Of a stretch of DNA of 5,085 nucleotides, positions 1-5,085 are shown piece by piece. Where the stretch lies: the NCBI GenBank assembly GCA_913031095.1, contig CAJWGH010000100.1:1-5085 (forward strand). Direction: 5' to 3'. The stretch comes from an uncultured Chloroflexota bacterium (GTDB taxonomy: Bacteria; Chloroflexota; Dehalococcoidia; UBA3495). Position 1 is the first letter of the stretch; the number at the start of each line of letters is the position of its first letter. The notes beneath the pieces are model-generated. The model searched no databases, was not told the DNA's origin, and saw only the letters and a program-made list of their open reading frames with translations. Made by a program: the position numbers and the translations under genes.

Positions 1-57
1 GGTCTTTTCCATGTCGTTGGTCACCATTGCCAGGTGATTGATTCCGCGCGTCTTCAT
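1..57 (-). CDS. VOC/glyoxalase-superfamily protein, N-terminal fragment
   Basis: Only the first 19 codons are in the window, reading MKTRGINHLAMVTNDMEKT; the gene runs off the left edge. The opening 'INHLAMVTNDMEKT' is typical of the first beta strand and following helix of vicinal-oxygen-chelate proteins (glyoxalase I, extradiol dioxygenase, bleomycin-resistance and methylmalonyl-CoA epimerase relatives). In that family a His in this strand (here His8) is commonly a metal ligand. The start is well supported: GGAGG lies at 66-62 with a 4-nt spacer, and an extended -10 promoter lies just upstream. It is transcribed divergently from the HAD hydrolase. The specific substrate cannot be inferred from 19 residues. 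Confidence 0.72.
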   Translation of the reverse strand, partial: MKTRGINHLAMVTNDMEKT

Positions 58-83
58 GTTGCCTCCAGTCCGAGTGTCTGTAG

Positions 84-92
84 ATTATAGCA
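84..92 (-). promoter_or_regulatory. Extended -10 promoter (TGCTATAAT) for the VOC gene
   Basis: On the minus strand, positions 92-84 read TGCTATAAT. This is a perfect TATAAT with the TGn extension that lets sigma70-type polymerase work without a good -35 box; indeed no convincing -35 is visible 17 nt upstream. The predicted transcript start is near 77, giving a leader of about 20 nt that holds the GGAGG ribosome site before the ATG at 57. The spacing to a real start codon supports function; transcription itself is inferred. Confidence 0.6.
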
Positions 93-120
93 CTGGGCAA
101 ATGTAGTTCTTGGAACCGTA

Positions 121-155
121 TGCCAACGAAAAATTAACTTACCTTGATGTTGGCA
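121..155. repeat. Inverted repeat TGCCAAC / GTTGGCA, possible operator
   Basis: TGCCAAC at 121-127 is the exact reverse complement of GTTGGCA at 149-155, with 21 nt between the arms. A related half-site, TTGGAA at 110-115, lies just to the left and forms an imperfect TTGGnA...TnCCAA dyad with 121-126. The repeat overlaps the weak rightward promoter and lies about 30 nt upstream of the leftward one. It could therefore be a regulator binding site shared by both genes. The 7-bp arms are seen; the operator role is inferred. Confidence 0.35.
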
Positions 156-167
156 GACCATTATATT
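139..167 (+). promoter_or_regulatory. Weak candidate sigma70-type promoter for HAD gene
   Basis: TTACCT at 139-144 (3 of 6 matches to the -35 consensus) is followed, after exactly 17 nt, by TATATT at 162-167 (5 of 6 matches to the -10 consensus). This would start transcription near 174 and give a leader of about 80 nt before the ATG at 254. The -35 is poor, so this is only the best candidate in the interval. It overlaps the right arm of the 121-155 inverted repeat. Confidence 0.3.
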
Positions 168-253
168 TGCTTTGGGTGATGATGGGCATTGGCGTTTAGG
201 TCGAGCGCAACCTAGGATTTTGTTGGGTATTGTAGAATTCGAGGGACCGGACT

Positions 254-913
254 ATGCAAAGCAGCACCGACATACAGCTAAAGGCGGTGGTCTTCGACTG
301 GGATCTAACCCTGTGGAACAGTTGGGATATCCACATGGCCCTGATGAACCAGACAGCAGAGGTCCTTGGTTATCCACAGCCAACGACTGCAGATTTGGGA
401 GTCGAATACTCACGTCCCTTTCAGGAACATCTAGCCTGGTTCTTTCCTGGTGACCAGGAGATAGTGTTAGAAACATACATGAGTTACTACCACGCTGTGG
501 TCTGGCAGGAACAGCGCCTGTATCCGGGGATTCCCGAACTTATAAAACGGCTCAAAGACAACGCTTATCGCACGGCCATTCTGTCGGACAAGCGCCAAAT
601 ATTTGGTGTCCCCGAATTCGAGTATTCAGAGCTGGGGGAATTGATCGACCGACCGGTGTTCTTCGCAGACGGAATGTCGCCCAAGCCTGACCCAGCTGGA
701 TTACAGGATGTGATGAAGTCGCTGGAAATCTCTCCCGAAGAATGTCTCTTCATTGGCGACAGTCACCGGGATATCGAGTGCGCTAAGCGGGCAGGAGCAT
801 GGAGTGGCGCGGCGCTGTGGGCGTCAGTGGAACCGGAGTTGGTAATCGCTCTTCAGCCGGAATTCCTTTGGAATAGGGTGGGCGACGTGGCCATGACTTT
901 GAATCTAGAGTAA
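254..913 (+). CDS. HAD-superfamily hydrolase (phosphoglycolate phosphatase-like)
   Basis: This 219-residue protein is a haloacid dehalogenase-fold hydrolase, most likely a small-molecule phosphatase of the cytoplasm. Motif I is D15-W-D17-L-T19 (nucleophile and acid/base aspartates). A helical C1-type cap spans about residues 22-100. Motif II is the Ser in A-I-L-S111-D-K. Motif III is K144 in S-P-K-P-D-P, and motif IV is G-D169-S-H-R-D173, the Mg2+-binding acidic pair. All catalytic residues are therefore present and the length is normal for the family. The usual 'DGT' of motif I is replaced by 'DLT', seen in some HAD branches. The ATG follows GAGGGA (241-246) at 7 nt, and an in-frame TAG at 233-235 rules out an upstream start. 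Gph-like or PpaX-like activity is possible, but HAD substrates cannot be read from sequence. The gene appears monocistronic and converges on lipA. Confidence 0.88.
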   Translation: MQSSTDIQLKAVVFDWDLTLWNSWDIHMALMNQTAEVLGYPQPTTADLGVEYSRPFQEHLAWFFPGDQEIVLETYMSYYHAVVWQEQRLYPGIPELIKRLKDNAYRTAILSDKRQIFGVPEFEYSELGELIDRPVFFADGMSPKPDPAGLQDVMKSLEISPEECLFIGDSHRDIECAKRAGAWSGAALWASVEPELVIALQPEFLWNRVGDVAMTLNLE

Positions 914-915
914 GT

Positions 916-943
916 CAGGTCGCCTGCTAGACAAGAAGTCTAG
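916..943. repeat. Two adjacent small hairpins at the HAD/lipA convergence
   Basis: CAGG-tcg-CCTG occupies 916-926. It is immediately followed by a perfect 6-bp inverted repeat with a 5-nt loop, CTAGACAAGAAGTCTAG (927-943). The second element contains the lipA stop codon and its last codons. It sits where transcripts from both strands would end, so a bidirectional termination or 3'-end stabilising role is possible. Neither strand shows a U-tract after the stem, so this is not a canonical intrinsic terminator. The dyads are seen directly; the function is inferred. Confidence 0.35.
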
Positions 944-1826
944 TGGATGCTGCGTCGTGTTGCTCATCTGCATGGTAAGAACTGCGCACCAACGGCCCTG
1001 AAGCCACGTGCTTGAATCCCATAGCCTCTCCGGCTTTGCGCAGCTCTTCGAATTCCTCGGGCCGGTAGAAACGGTCTATGGCCAGGTGTTTGATGGAAGG
1101 TCGGAGGTACTGGCCGATGGTTAAAAGGTCGCAATCGACCTTGCGGAGGTCGGCCATGGTCTCTATTACCTCATCCACAGATTCCCCCATGCCCACGATG
1201 ATTCCTGATTTGGTGACCGTGTTTGGATCGATATCCTTGGCCTTTGCTAACAGTTTCATCGAAAGCTCGTAGCTTCCTTTGGGCCTAACCTTGGGGAAGA
1301 TTCGGACAGTGGATTCTATGTTGTGGTTCAGCACGGCAGGTCTGGCCTCGATTACCCTTTTTAATGCGGTCCATGAACCTGCGAAGTCGGGTATCAGGAC
1401 TTCAATCCGGCAGTCCGGGCTGACCTCGCGAATCTTGTTGATACAAGACGCGAAGATGTAAGCGCCGCCGTCGGGGAGGTCGTCGCGGTTGACCGAGGTT
1501 ATGACGCAATAACGTAGTCCCATTGACCGGACTGTCTCGGCCACCCTTTTGGGCTCTTGCAGGTCTAGGCCATTTGGCTGACCAGTGGTCACCGCGCAGT
1601 AGCGGCAGGCTCGGGTGCAGATTTCACCCAAGATCATGAACGTGGCGGTACCTCTGTCCCAGCACTCGCCGATATTGGGGCAATGGGCCTCTTCACAAAC
1701 CGTGTGCAGCTTCTGGCCCTTCATCAGGTTCTGCAACTCGAGGTAGCGAGGGCTGCCCGGCATTCTCACCTTGAGCCATTCCGGCAGGCGTGGCCTGATC
1801 TGAAGTTTTTCGGAGTGCTGAGTCAT
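927..1826 (-). CDS. lipA: Lipoyl synthase
   Basis: LipA is a cytoplasmic radical-SAM enzyme that inserts two sulfurs into protein-bound octanoyl groups to make the lipoyl cofactor of 2-oxoacid dehydrogenases and glycine cleavage H protein. Both cluster motifs are intact in this 299-residue protein. The auxiliary-cluster cysteines are C44, C49 and C55 (CEEAHCPNIGEC, CX4CX5C). The radical-SAM triad is C70, C74 and C77 (CTRACRYC, CX3CX2C). The C-terminal RSSYHA at 281-286 supplies the Ser ligand of the auxiliary cluster (S283 by comparison with E. coli Ser308). 'VITSVNRDDLPDGGA' and 'HNIES' are also diagnostic. The start is fixed by an in-frame TAG directly before the ATG, with GGAG (1835-1832) 5 nt upstream. 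It is the last gene of the leftward cluster, 44 nt after gmk. No lipB or lplA partner lies in the window. Confidence 0.97.
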   Translation of the reverse strand: MTQHSEKLQIRPRLPEWLKVRMPGSPRYLELQNLMKGQKLHTVCEEAHCPNIGECWDRGTATFMILGEICTRACRYCAVTTGQPNGLDLQEPKRVAETVRSMGLRYCVITSVNRDDLPDGGAYIFASCINKIREVSPDCRIEVLIPDFAGSWTALKRVIEARPAVLNHNIESTVRIFPKVRPKGSYELSMKLLAKAKDIDPNTVTKSGIIVGMGESVDEVIETMADLRKVDCDLLTIGQYLRPSIKHLAIDRFYRPEEFEELRKAGEAMGFKHVASGPLVRSSYHADEQHDAASTRLLV

Positions 1827-1857
1827 CTAGTCTCCGGCTATAGAGTCGGATAGATAG

Positions 1858-1866
1858 ATTATACCA
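1858..1866 (-). promoter_or_regulatory. Extended -10 promoter (TGGTATAAT) for lipA
   Basis: Minus-strand positions 1866-1858 read TGGTATAAT, a perfect extended -10, in the 44-nt gap between the gmk stop and the lipA ATG. There is no good -35, as often for TGn promoters. The predicted start near 1851 leaves a leader of about 25 nt containing the GGAG site. lipA could thus be expressed independently of the upstream tyrA-aroA-gmk genes. This is inferred from motif and position. Confidence 0.5.
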
Positions 1867-1870
1867 AGAA

Positions 1871-2479
1871 TCAGAGGATTAGAATCGGCGAACGGCCTAC
1901 CTTCCGCTTCTCTTCGGCGATGGCGGCGTCGATATCAGCTACTGCTTGTCCAAGATTGTCCTTGCTGTTCACCACTTGGCGGTCGAAGCCGTTACTTTGA
2001 TTCATCTCATTCTCCGCTGTTTTTAGACGGAGTTCTATCTCTGGAGTGGACTCGGTCATGCGTTGGGACAGGCGTTCTTGCAGTTCTTCAAATGATCCCG
2101 GAACCATGAAGAGGAACAGGGCGTTCGGGGCCATTTTTCTGACCGTGGCTGCTCCCTGCACATCTATCTTGAGTATGACATCCTTCCCTGCTTCCAGGCC
2201 GATGATGACCTGGCTCTTTGGGACACCGTACCAGTTGCCGTAGACCTGAGCGAACTCCACGAATTCGTCGCGGTACTTCATGTCTAAGAATGTGGGTTCG
2301 TCTAGGAAGATATAGTCTTTCCCGTCAGTCTCTCCGGAGCGGATCTTTCTGGTGGTGGCAGTGACGACGAAATGCCAAGGACGGTCCAGTTTGCGGAGTT
2401 CGGTCAGGGCGGCGTCTTTGCCGACCCCAGATGGACCGGAAAGCACCACTAATAGAGGGAGAGATGAGGTCTCGGCCAT
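1871..2479 (-). CDS. gmk: Guanylate kinase
   Basis: This enzyme phosphorylates GMP (and dGMP) with ATP to GDP, an essential step of guanine nucleotide supply in the cytoplasm. The 202-residue length is normal (about 207 in E. coli). The P-loop is G15-P-S-G-V-G-K21-D22, the GMP-binding block is A-T-T-R44-K-I-R47-S-G-E50 followed by G-K-D-Y56, then E75 and G-N-W-Y84-G, and IDVQGA places D106. The lid has 'RLSQRMTES'. One feature is atypical: Asp22 replaces the usual Ser/Thr after the P-loop Lys; I recall GVGKD in some Chloroflexota and plant organellar GMKs. The gene starts 5 nt after the aroA stop with only a poor Shine-Dalgarno (nearest AGGA about 15 nt away), suggesting translational coupling to aroA. 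No in-frame upstream start is seen close by. rpoZ, a common gmk neighbour, is absent. Confidence 0.96.
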   Translation of the reverse strand: MAETSSLPLLVVLSGPSGVGKDAALTELRKLDRPWHFVVTATTRKIRSGETDGKDYIFLDEPTFLDMKYRDEFVEFAQVYGNWYGVPKSQVIIGLEAGKDVILKIDVQGAATVRKMAPNALFLFMVPGSFEELQERLSQRMTESTPEIELRLKTAENEMNQSNGFDRQVVNSKDNLGQAVADIDAAIAEEKRKVGRSPILIL

Positions 2480-2484
2480 CTGGA

Positions 2485-3819
2485 TTACCGGACGTCCTGG
2501 ACCAGCATCTCAAGGTCAAGCCAAAATTCCGGGTAGGACACGGAGGCGTCGGGCGCACCGTGCACTGTTGTCTCACCGTCAGCGAGCAGTCCGGCCACTG
2601 CCATCGACATGGCCAGCCGATGATCAGCGTGGCTTTTGCAATCGGCTCCCTTCAAAGCGCCCGTTACCGGCCCTTTGCCGTGGATAATCATGCCGTCTCC
2701 GGTGGCTTCTATGTTGGCACCCAGGCGGGTCAGCTCCGAAACGGTGGTCGCGATGCGGTCGGACTCTTTCACCCTCAGTTCCACTGCATCACGGATCACA
2801 GTGTCTCCGGTCGCGAAGCAGGCTGCAACAGCGAGGATGGGCACTTCATCTAGCATTCGAGGTATCAGGTCTCCGCCTATCTCGGTGTCGTGCAGTTCAG
2901 CGGAGGTGGCTAGGATGTCGGCCACCGGTTCTCCACCCTCGTTGCGTTGGTTTATCAACTGGAGGGAGTCGCCGGCACCCATGTTTTTGAGAACATCAAT
3001 GATGCCGGTGCGGCTTGGGTTTAGTCCAACGCCTCTGACCATGATTCGGGCGTTGGGATGACAGAGTCCGGCCACGATCCAGAATGCGGCAGAACTGATA
3101 TCTCCAGGCACCGTGATATTTACGGCCTTCAATTCTGTGGGTAGGACAGTCAGGTTAAGTCCGTCCTCTTCGACCTTGCCACCCATAGCCAAGACCATCC
3201 GTTCAGTGTGATCCCGGGATAGAGCGGGTTGGCGAATAACAGTTTCGCCAGAGGCGGAAAGACCTGCAAGCGTGATTGCCGATTTCACCTGAGCGCTGGC
3301 CATCGGTAGGTCATATTCGATTCCCTTCAGCTTTCCCCCTCGGAAGATCAACGGAGCCAAGGTGTTTTCGTGCCGACCCATGATTTGGGCGCCCATCTGT
3401 TCCAGAGGTTGCACGATCCGCTGCATCGGTCGGGTTCGTAGGGAACCGTCGCCAGTTATAACCGAAACAAAAGGCTGGGAGGCCAGGATTCCTGAAAGCA
3501 GCCGCATGGAAGTGCCGCTGTTGCCAGCGTCCAAAATATCAGCGGGTTCAACCAGTTGAGGGCCCCGGCCGCTAACTTTGTAGCTTCCGGTCTGCCCCGT
3601 GGGCTCGATACTCACGCCCATTGCCTGCAGGCAGTGCATAGTGGAGAACACATCATCACCGCCGGAAAGTCCCTGTACCAGGGCGTCCCCATATGCGATT
3701 GCGTTCAGGATCAAGGAGCGGTGTGAGATGGACTTGTCGCCGGGGACTGAGATATGGCCGCCCAAAGAAGTGGGACGGCTAATGTCGCGGGAAAAACTCG
3801 ATGGATGAGAGGTGCTCAT
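2485..3819 (-). CDS. aroA: 3-phosphoshikimate 1-carboxyvinyltransferase (EPSP synthase)
   Basis: AroA condenses shikimate-3-phosphate with phosphoenolpyruvate to EPSP, the penultimate step to chorismate. The 444-residue protein has the full set of family motifs. These are V-P-G-D-K29-S-I-S-H-R34 (shikimate-3-phosphate site), L-D-A-G-N-S-G102-T-S-M-R106 (PEP loop), G-D-G-S-L-R-T-R-P-M-Q-R134, S-A-Q-V-K-S-A (175-181), I-P-R-M-L-D324-E-V-P and the signature L-R-V-K-E352-S-D-R-I, which contains the catalytic acid. The two-fold domain repeat is complete. 'GNSGT' and 'SLRTRPM' resemble class II (Gram-positive-like) enzymes more than the E. coli type, though I cannot compute the class. The ATG is preceded by GAGG (3830-3827) at 7 nt, and an in-frame TGA at 3831-3829 excludes extension. 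It lies 66 nt after tyrA and 5 nt before gmk in one probable transcript. Confidence 0.97.
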   Translation of the reverse strand: MSTSHPSSFSRDISRPTSLGGHISVPGDKSISHRSLILNAIAYGDALVQGLSGGDDVFSTMHCLQAMGVSIEPTGQTGSYKVSGRGPQLVEPADILDAGNSGTSMRLLSGILASQPFVSVITGDGSLRTRPMQRIVQPLEQMGAQIMGRHENTLAPLIFRGGKLKGIEYDLPMASAQVKSAITLAGLSASGETVIRQPALSRDHTERMVLAMGGKVEEDGLNLTVLPTELKAVNITVPGDISSAAFWIVAGLCHPNARIMVRGVGLNPSRTGIIDVLKNMGAGDSLQLINQRNEGGEPVADILATSAELHDTEIGGDLIPRMLDEVPILAVAACFATGDTVIRDAVELRVKESDRIATTVSELTRLGANIEATGDGMIIHGKGPVTGALKGADCKSHADHRLAMSMAVAGLLADGETTVHGAPDASVSYPEFWLDLEMLVQDVR

Positions 3820-3885
3820 GATATGGCCTCACTCACAACGGGCGATGATGATTGGGTGGCTGTTGGCGTCACCGGGAACATGAGG

Positions 3886-4899
3886 CTATGACTTGTTGGC
3901 TCGGTCGTCTTTTAACCCGCCGAAGATTTTTTTCTGCGCGTCCATAACTCGCCGGCCCATAAACATCTCGCCCATGCTTTCGGCAAACGTAGGAATCTCG
4001 GTGGAGGGTCCGGAAACGCGATCCAGGGTTGTAAATATCCCAGCCTTCCAACGGGCCCGAGCGTCCATGGCGTCCACAAACACTTGGTGAACGGCTTCCG
4101 GATCAGGTCCATTCTCGTTGGCTAGCATGTTGCGCAGGTCGTACATCTCCCGTATGTAAGCGTCCATCCAAGCAACTATCGGCTCCGGGTTGGACACGCA
4201 GATATCGCGGTGCATGATTGGGTCACCGGAAGCTAGACGGGATAGGTCACCAAACCCTGAGGAGGCTAGTTGGGCGATGTCATCCCAGTTGGCGCTCTTG
4301 GAGGCGGTTCCCATGAGGGCCACTGACATCATAAATGGCAGGTGGCTGGCTGCAGCGACAAAACTGTCGTGTTCATCGACCCCGATGAAGAATGGTTTGG
4401 CACCTATGGACTCGGCCAGTGTAGTGATCGAGGAAACGGCTGATTGTTCTGCTGTGACACTGGGAATGATGCAGTAGGCTTTGCCCTTAAACAGGTCTTT
4501 GTCAGCATTAGTCGGGCCGGATACTTCCTTGCCAGCCATGGGATGTCCACCCACGAAGCTGACATGTTTTGGGAGGACCTCGTCGGCCCATTCCAAGACA
4601 ATCTTCTTGGAGCTACCGACATCTGTGACAACGCAGCCTTCCGCAAAATCGTTGACAGAGGACTCCATCATCTCGCGCATGGCCATGATCGGCGTAGCGT
4701 AAACAACCACATCCGCGCCACGTATGGCATTCGAGAGGCGGGATTCTACCTTTTTGAACGCTCCGGATTTTTGCGCCCCGGAGCGGGCGGAACCGTCATA
4801 GTCTGTTCCTACGACGTCCACTTCGAGATTGGAGTTCTTGATGGCCAAGGCAAGTGAGGTTCCGATCAAGCCTGTGCCGACGATGGCTATTGTGGTCAA
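3886..4899 (-). CDS. tyrA: Prephenate dehydrogenase
   Basis: TyrA oxidatively decarboxylates prephenate to 4-hydroxyphenylpyruvate using NAD(P)+, committing flux to tyrosine. Read from a TTG at 4899 the protein has 337 residues. It begins at the Rossmann strand TTIAIVGTGLIG (GxGxxG at 8-13), with D33 at the end of strand 2 (favouring NAD over NADP), A-T-P at 68-70, D-V-G-S at 93-96, G-G-H119-P-M-A-G (catalytic His region) and S-H-L-P at 185-188, followed by the helical dimerisation domain. There is no fused chorismate mutase or ACT domain. TTG is chosen because GGAGG (4909-4905) lies 5 nt upstream. Alternatives are ATG at 4932 (348 aa) and GTG at 4995 (369 aa), neither with a visible ribosome site; an arogenate dehydrogenase role is not excluded. 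It heads the tyrA-aroA-gmk-lipA cluster. Confidence 0.93.
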   Translation of the reverse strand: MTTIAIVGTGLIGTSLALAIKNSNLEVDVVGTDYDGSARSGAQKSGAFKKVESRLSNAIRGADVVVYATPIMAMREMMESSVNDFAEGCVVTDVGSSKKIVLEWADEVLPKHVSFVGGHPMAGKEVSGPTNADKDLFKGKAYCIIPSVTAEQSAVSSITTLAESIGAKPFFIGVDEHDSFVAAASHLPFMMSVALMGTASKSANWDDIAQLASSGFGDLSRLASGDPIMHRDICVSNPEPIVAWMDAYIREMYDLRNMLANENGPDPEAVHQVFVDAMDARARWKAGIFTTLDRVSGPSTEIPTFAESMGEMFMGRRVMDAQKKIFGGLKDDRANKS

Positions 4900-4904
4900 T
4901 GAGT

Positions 4905-4909
4905 CCTCC
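4905..4909 (-). promoter_or_regulatory. Perfect Shine-Dalgarno deciding the tyrA start
   Basis: The minus strand reads GGAGGACTCATTG across 4909-4897: a full GGAGG, a 5-nt spacer and a TTG codon in the tyrA frame. The longer candidate starts at 4932 (ATG) and 4995 (GTG) have no purine-rich site at a suitable distance. The site therefore argues for initiation at TTG. Confidence 0.6.
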
Positions 4910-5015
4910 GGATACGGCGCAGCTAGGTTCATCAAGTCGTGAGGTCGCCAGCCTGGATGAAGATATATCTTACACCATCGGATGCCCGCCGACACCTTAA
5001 GGTACAGGCGAGAGG

Positions 5016-5085
5016 TTACTTCCGAGAGGAAAGCGCTGCCTCAGTGATATCCGTGCGCACGACCTTGCTGTAGGGCTGCCGTGCT
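5016..5085 (-). CDS. C-terminal fragment of an unidentified upstream gene
   Basis: In the minus-strand frame ending with TAA at 5018-5016, the last 22 complete codons in the window end in YSKVVRTDITEAALSSRK. The charge pattern looks like a normal soluble C-terminus. The other two minus frames are less protein-like: one stops early at 5043-5041 and the other runs to 5000-4998 with a Ser/Arg/Cys-rich translation. The gene would lie on the same strand, about 116 nt upstream of the tyrA TTG, and could belong to the same aromatic-acid cluster. I do not recognise the family from so short a piece, and the call rests only on frame quality and orientation. Confidence 0.4.
   Translation of the reverse strand, partial: ARQPYSKVVRTDITEAALSSRK

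Larger units (their letters stand above)
58..253. other. Divergent intergenic region between VOC and HAD genes
   Basis: This 196-nt stretch separates two divergent genes and shows no credible coding sequence. It holds the leftward extended -10 promoter (84-92), an inverted repeat TGCCAAC...GTTGGCA (121-155) and a weak rightward promoter (139-167). The probable 5' leader of the HAD gene contains a small 5-bp hairpin, TAGGT (197-201) with ACCTA (210-214). That hairpin is too weak to call a terminator or riboswitch. Confidence 0.6.

Noticed and set aside
197..214. TAGGT/ACCTA hairpin in the HAD leader as a riboswitch or attenuator
   Set aside because: The stem is only 5 bp with an 8-nt loop, there is no U-tract of useful length and no conserved riboswitch core is visible.
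231..238. TGTAGAAT as a -10 element for the HAD gene
   Set aside because: A start near 245 would leave almost no leader and cut into the GAGGGA ribosome site at 241-246. There is also no -35 at suitable spacing.
172..453. Plus-strand 93-codon open frame overlapping the start of the HAD gene
   Set aside because: It overlaps the HAD gene in another frame and its translation resembles no family. It has no good ribosome site, while the HAD frame has all four catalytic motifs.
1849..1860. Short GATA repeat (GATAGATAGATT) upstream of lipA
   Set aside because: About two and a half units, too short to distinguish from chance; it probably just forms the start region of the lipA leader.
2431..2853. 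Plus-strand 140-codon frame antisense to aroA and gmk
   Set aside because: It is fully antisense to two genes with intact diagnostic motifs. The composition is that of a shadow frame (Gly/His/Cys-rich), with no recognisable domain.
2636..3061. Plus-strand 141-codon frame antisense to aroA
   Set aside because: The translation is low-complexity Ser/Ala/Arg/Pro-rich, as expected from antisense to this GC level; aroA is unmistakable here.
4444..4857. Plus-strand 137-codon frame antisense to tyrA
   Set aside because: It lies wholly inside conserved TyrA coding sequence on the other strand and shows no domain or convincing initiation site.
4963..4974. TGTAAGATATAT as the tyrA promoter -10
   Set aside because: The best hexamer TAAGAT matches only 4 of 6, with no recognisable -35 at 16-18 nt. 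It is kept as weak support for the short tyrA form but not called as a feature.

Overview
The window is ordinary chromosomal core-metabolism DNA of a free-living bacterium, with mid-50s % GC as judged by eye. I saw no phage, transposon, CRISPR, tRNA or rRNA signal. Protein style (LipA, a GVGKD P-loop in guanylate kinase, a class II-looking EPSP synthase) and the gene order are most reminiscent of Chloroflexota (Dehalococcoidia / SAR202-like). That is an impression from memory, not a computed assignment.

Layout. At the left edge (1-57, minus strand) is the first 19 codons of a VOC/glyoxalase-superfamily protein, with an extended -10 promoter. A divergent intergenic region (58-253) follows, carrying an inverted repeat and a weak rightward promoter. 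It leads to a plus-strand HAD-superfamily hydrolase (254-913). The HAD gene converges, with a 13-nt gap, on a leftward cluster that fills the rest of the window. In transcription order the cluster is tyrA (prephenate dehydrogenase, 4899-3886), aroA (EPSP synthase, 3819-2485), gmk (guanylate kinase, 2479-1871) and lipA (lipoyl synthase, 1826-927). At the right edge (5016-5085, minus) is the probable C-terminus of another leftward gene that I cannot identify.

How it works together. AroA makes EPSP, the immediate precursor of chorismate. TyrA acts two steps after chorismate, on the tyrosine branch. aroA and gmk are separated by only 5 nt and are probably translationally coupled. gmk and lipA are unrelated housekeeping functions (GMP to GDP; protein lipoylation) that appear to share the transcript. 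lipA also has its own likely extended -10 promoter in the 44-nt gmk-lipA gap.

Main points of interest: the tyrA start is probably a TTG codon behind a perfect GGAGG, shorter than the longest reading frame. gmk sits where many bacteria place cmk after aroA. Two TGnTATAAT promoters are visible. A palindrome covers the lipA stop codon. I find no convincing undescribed biological system here.
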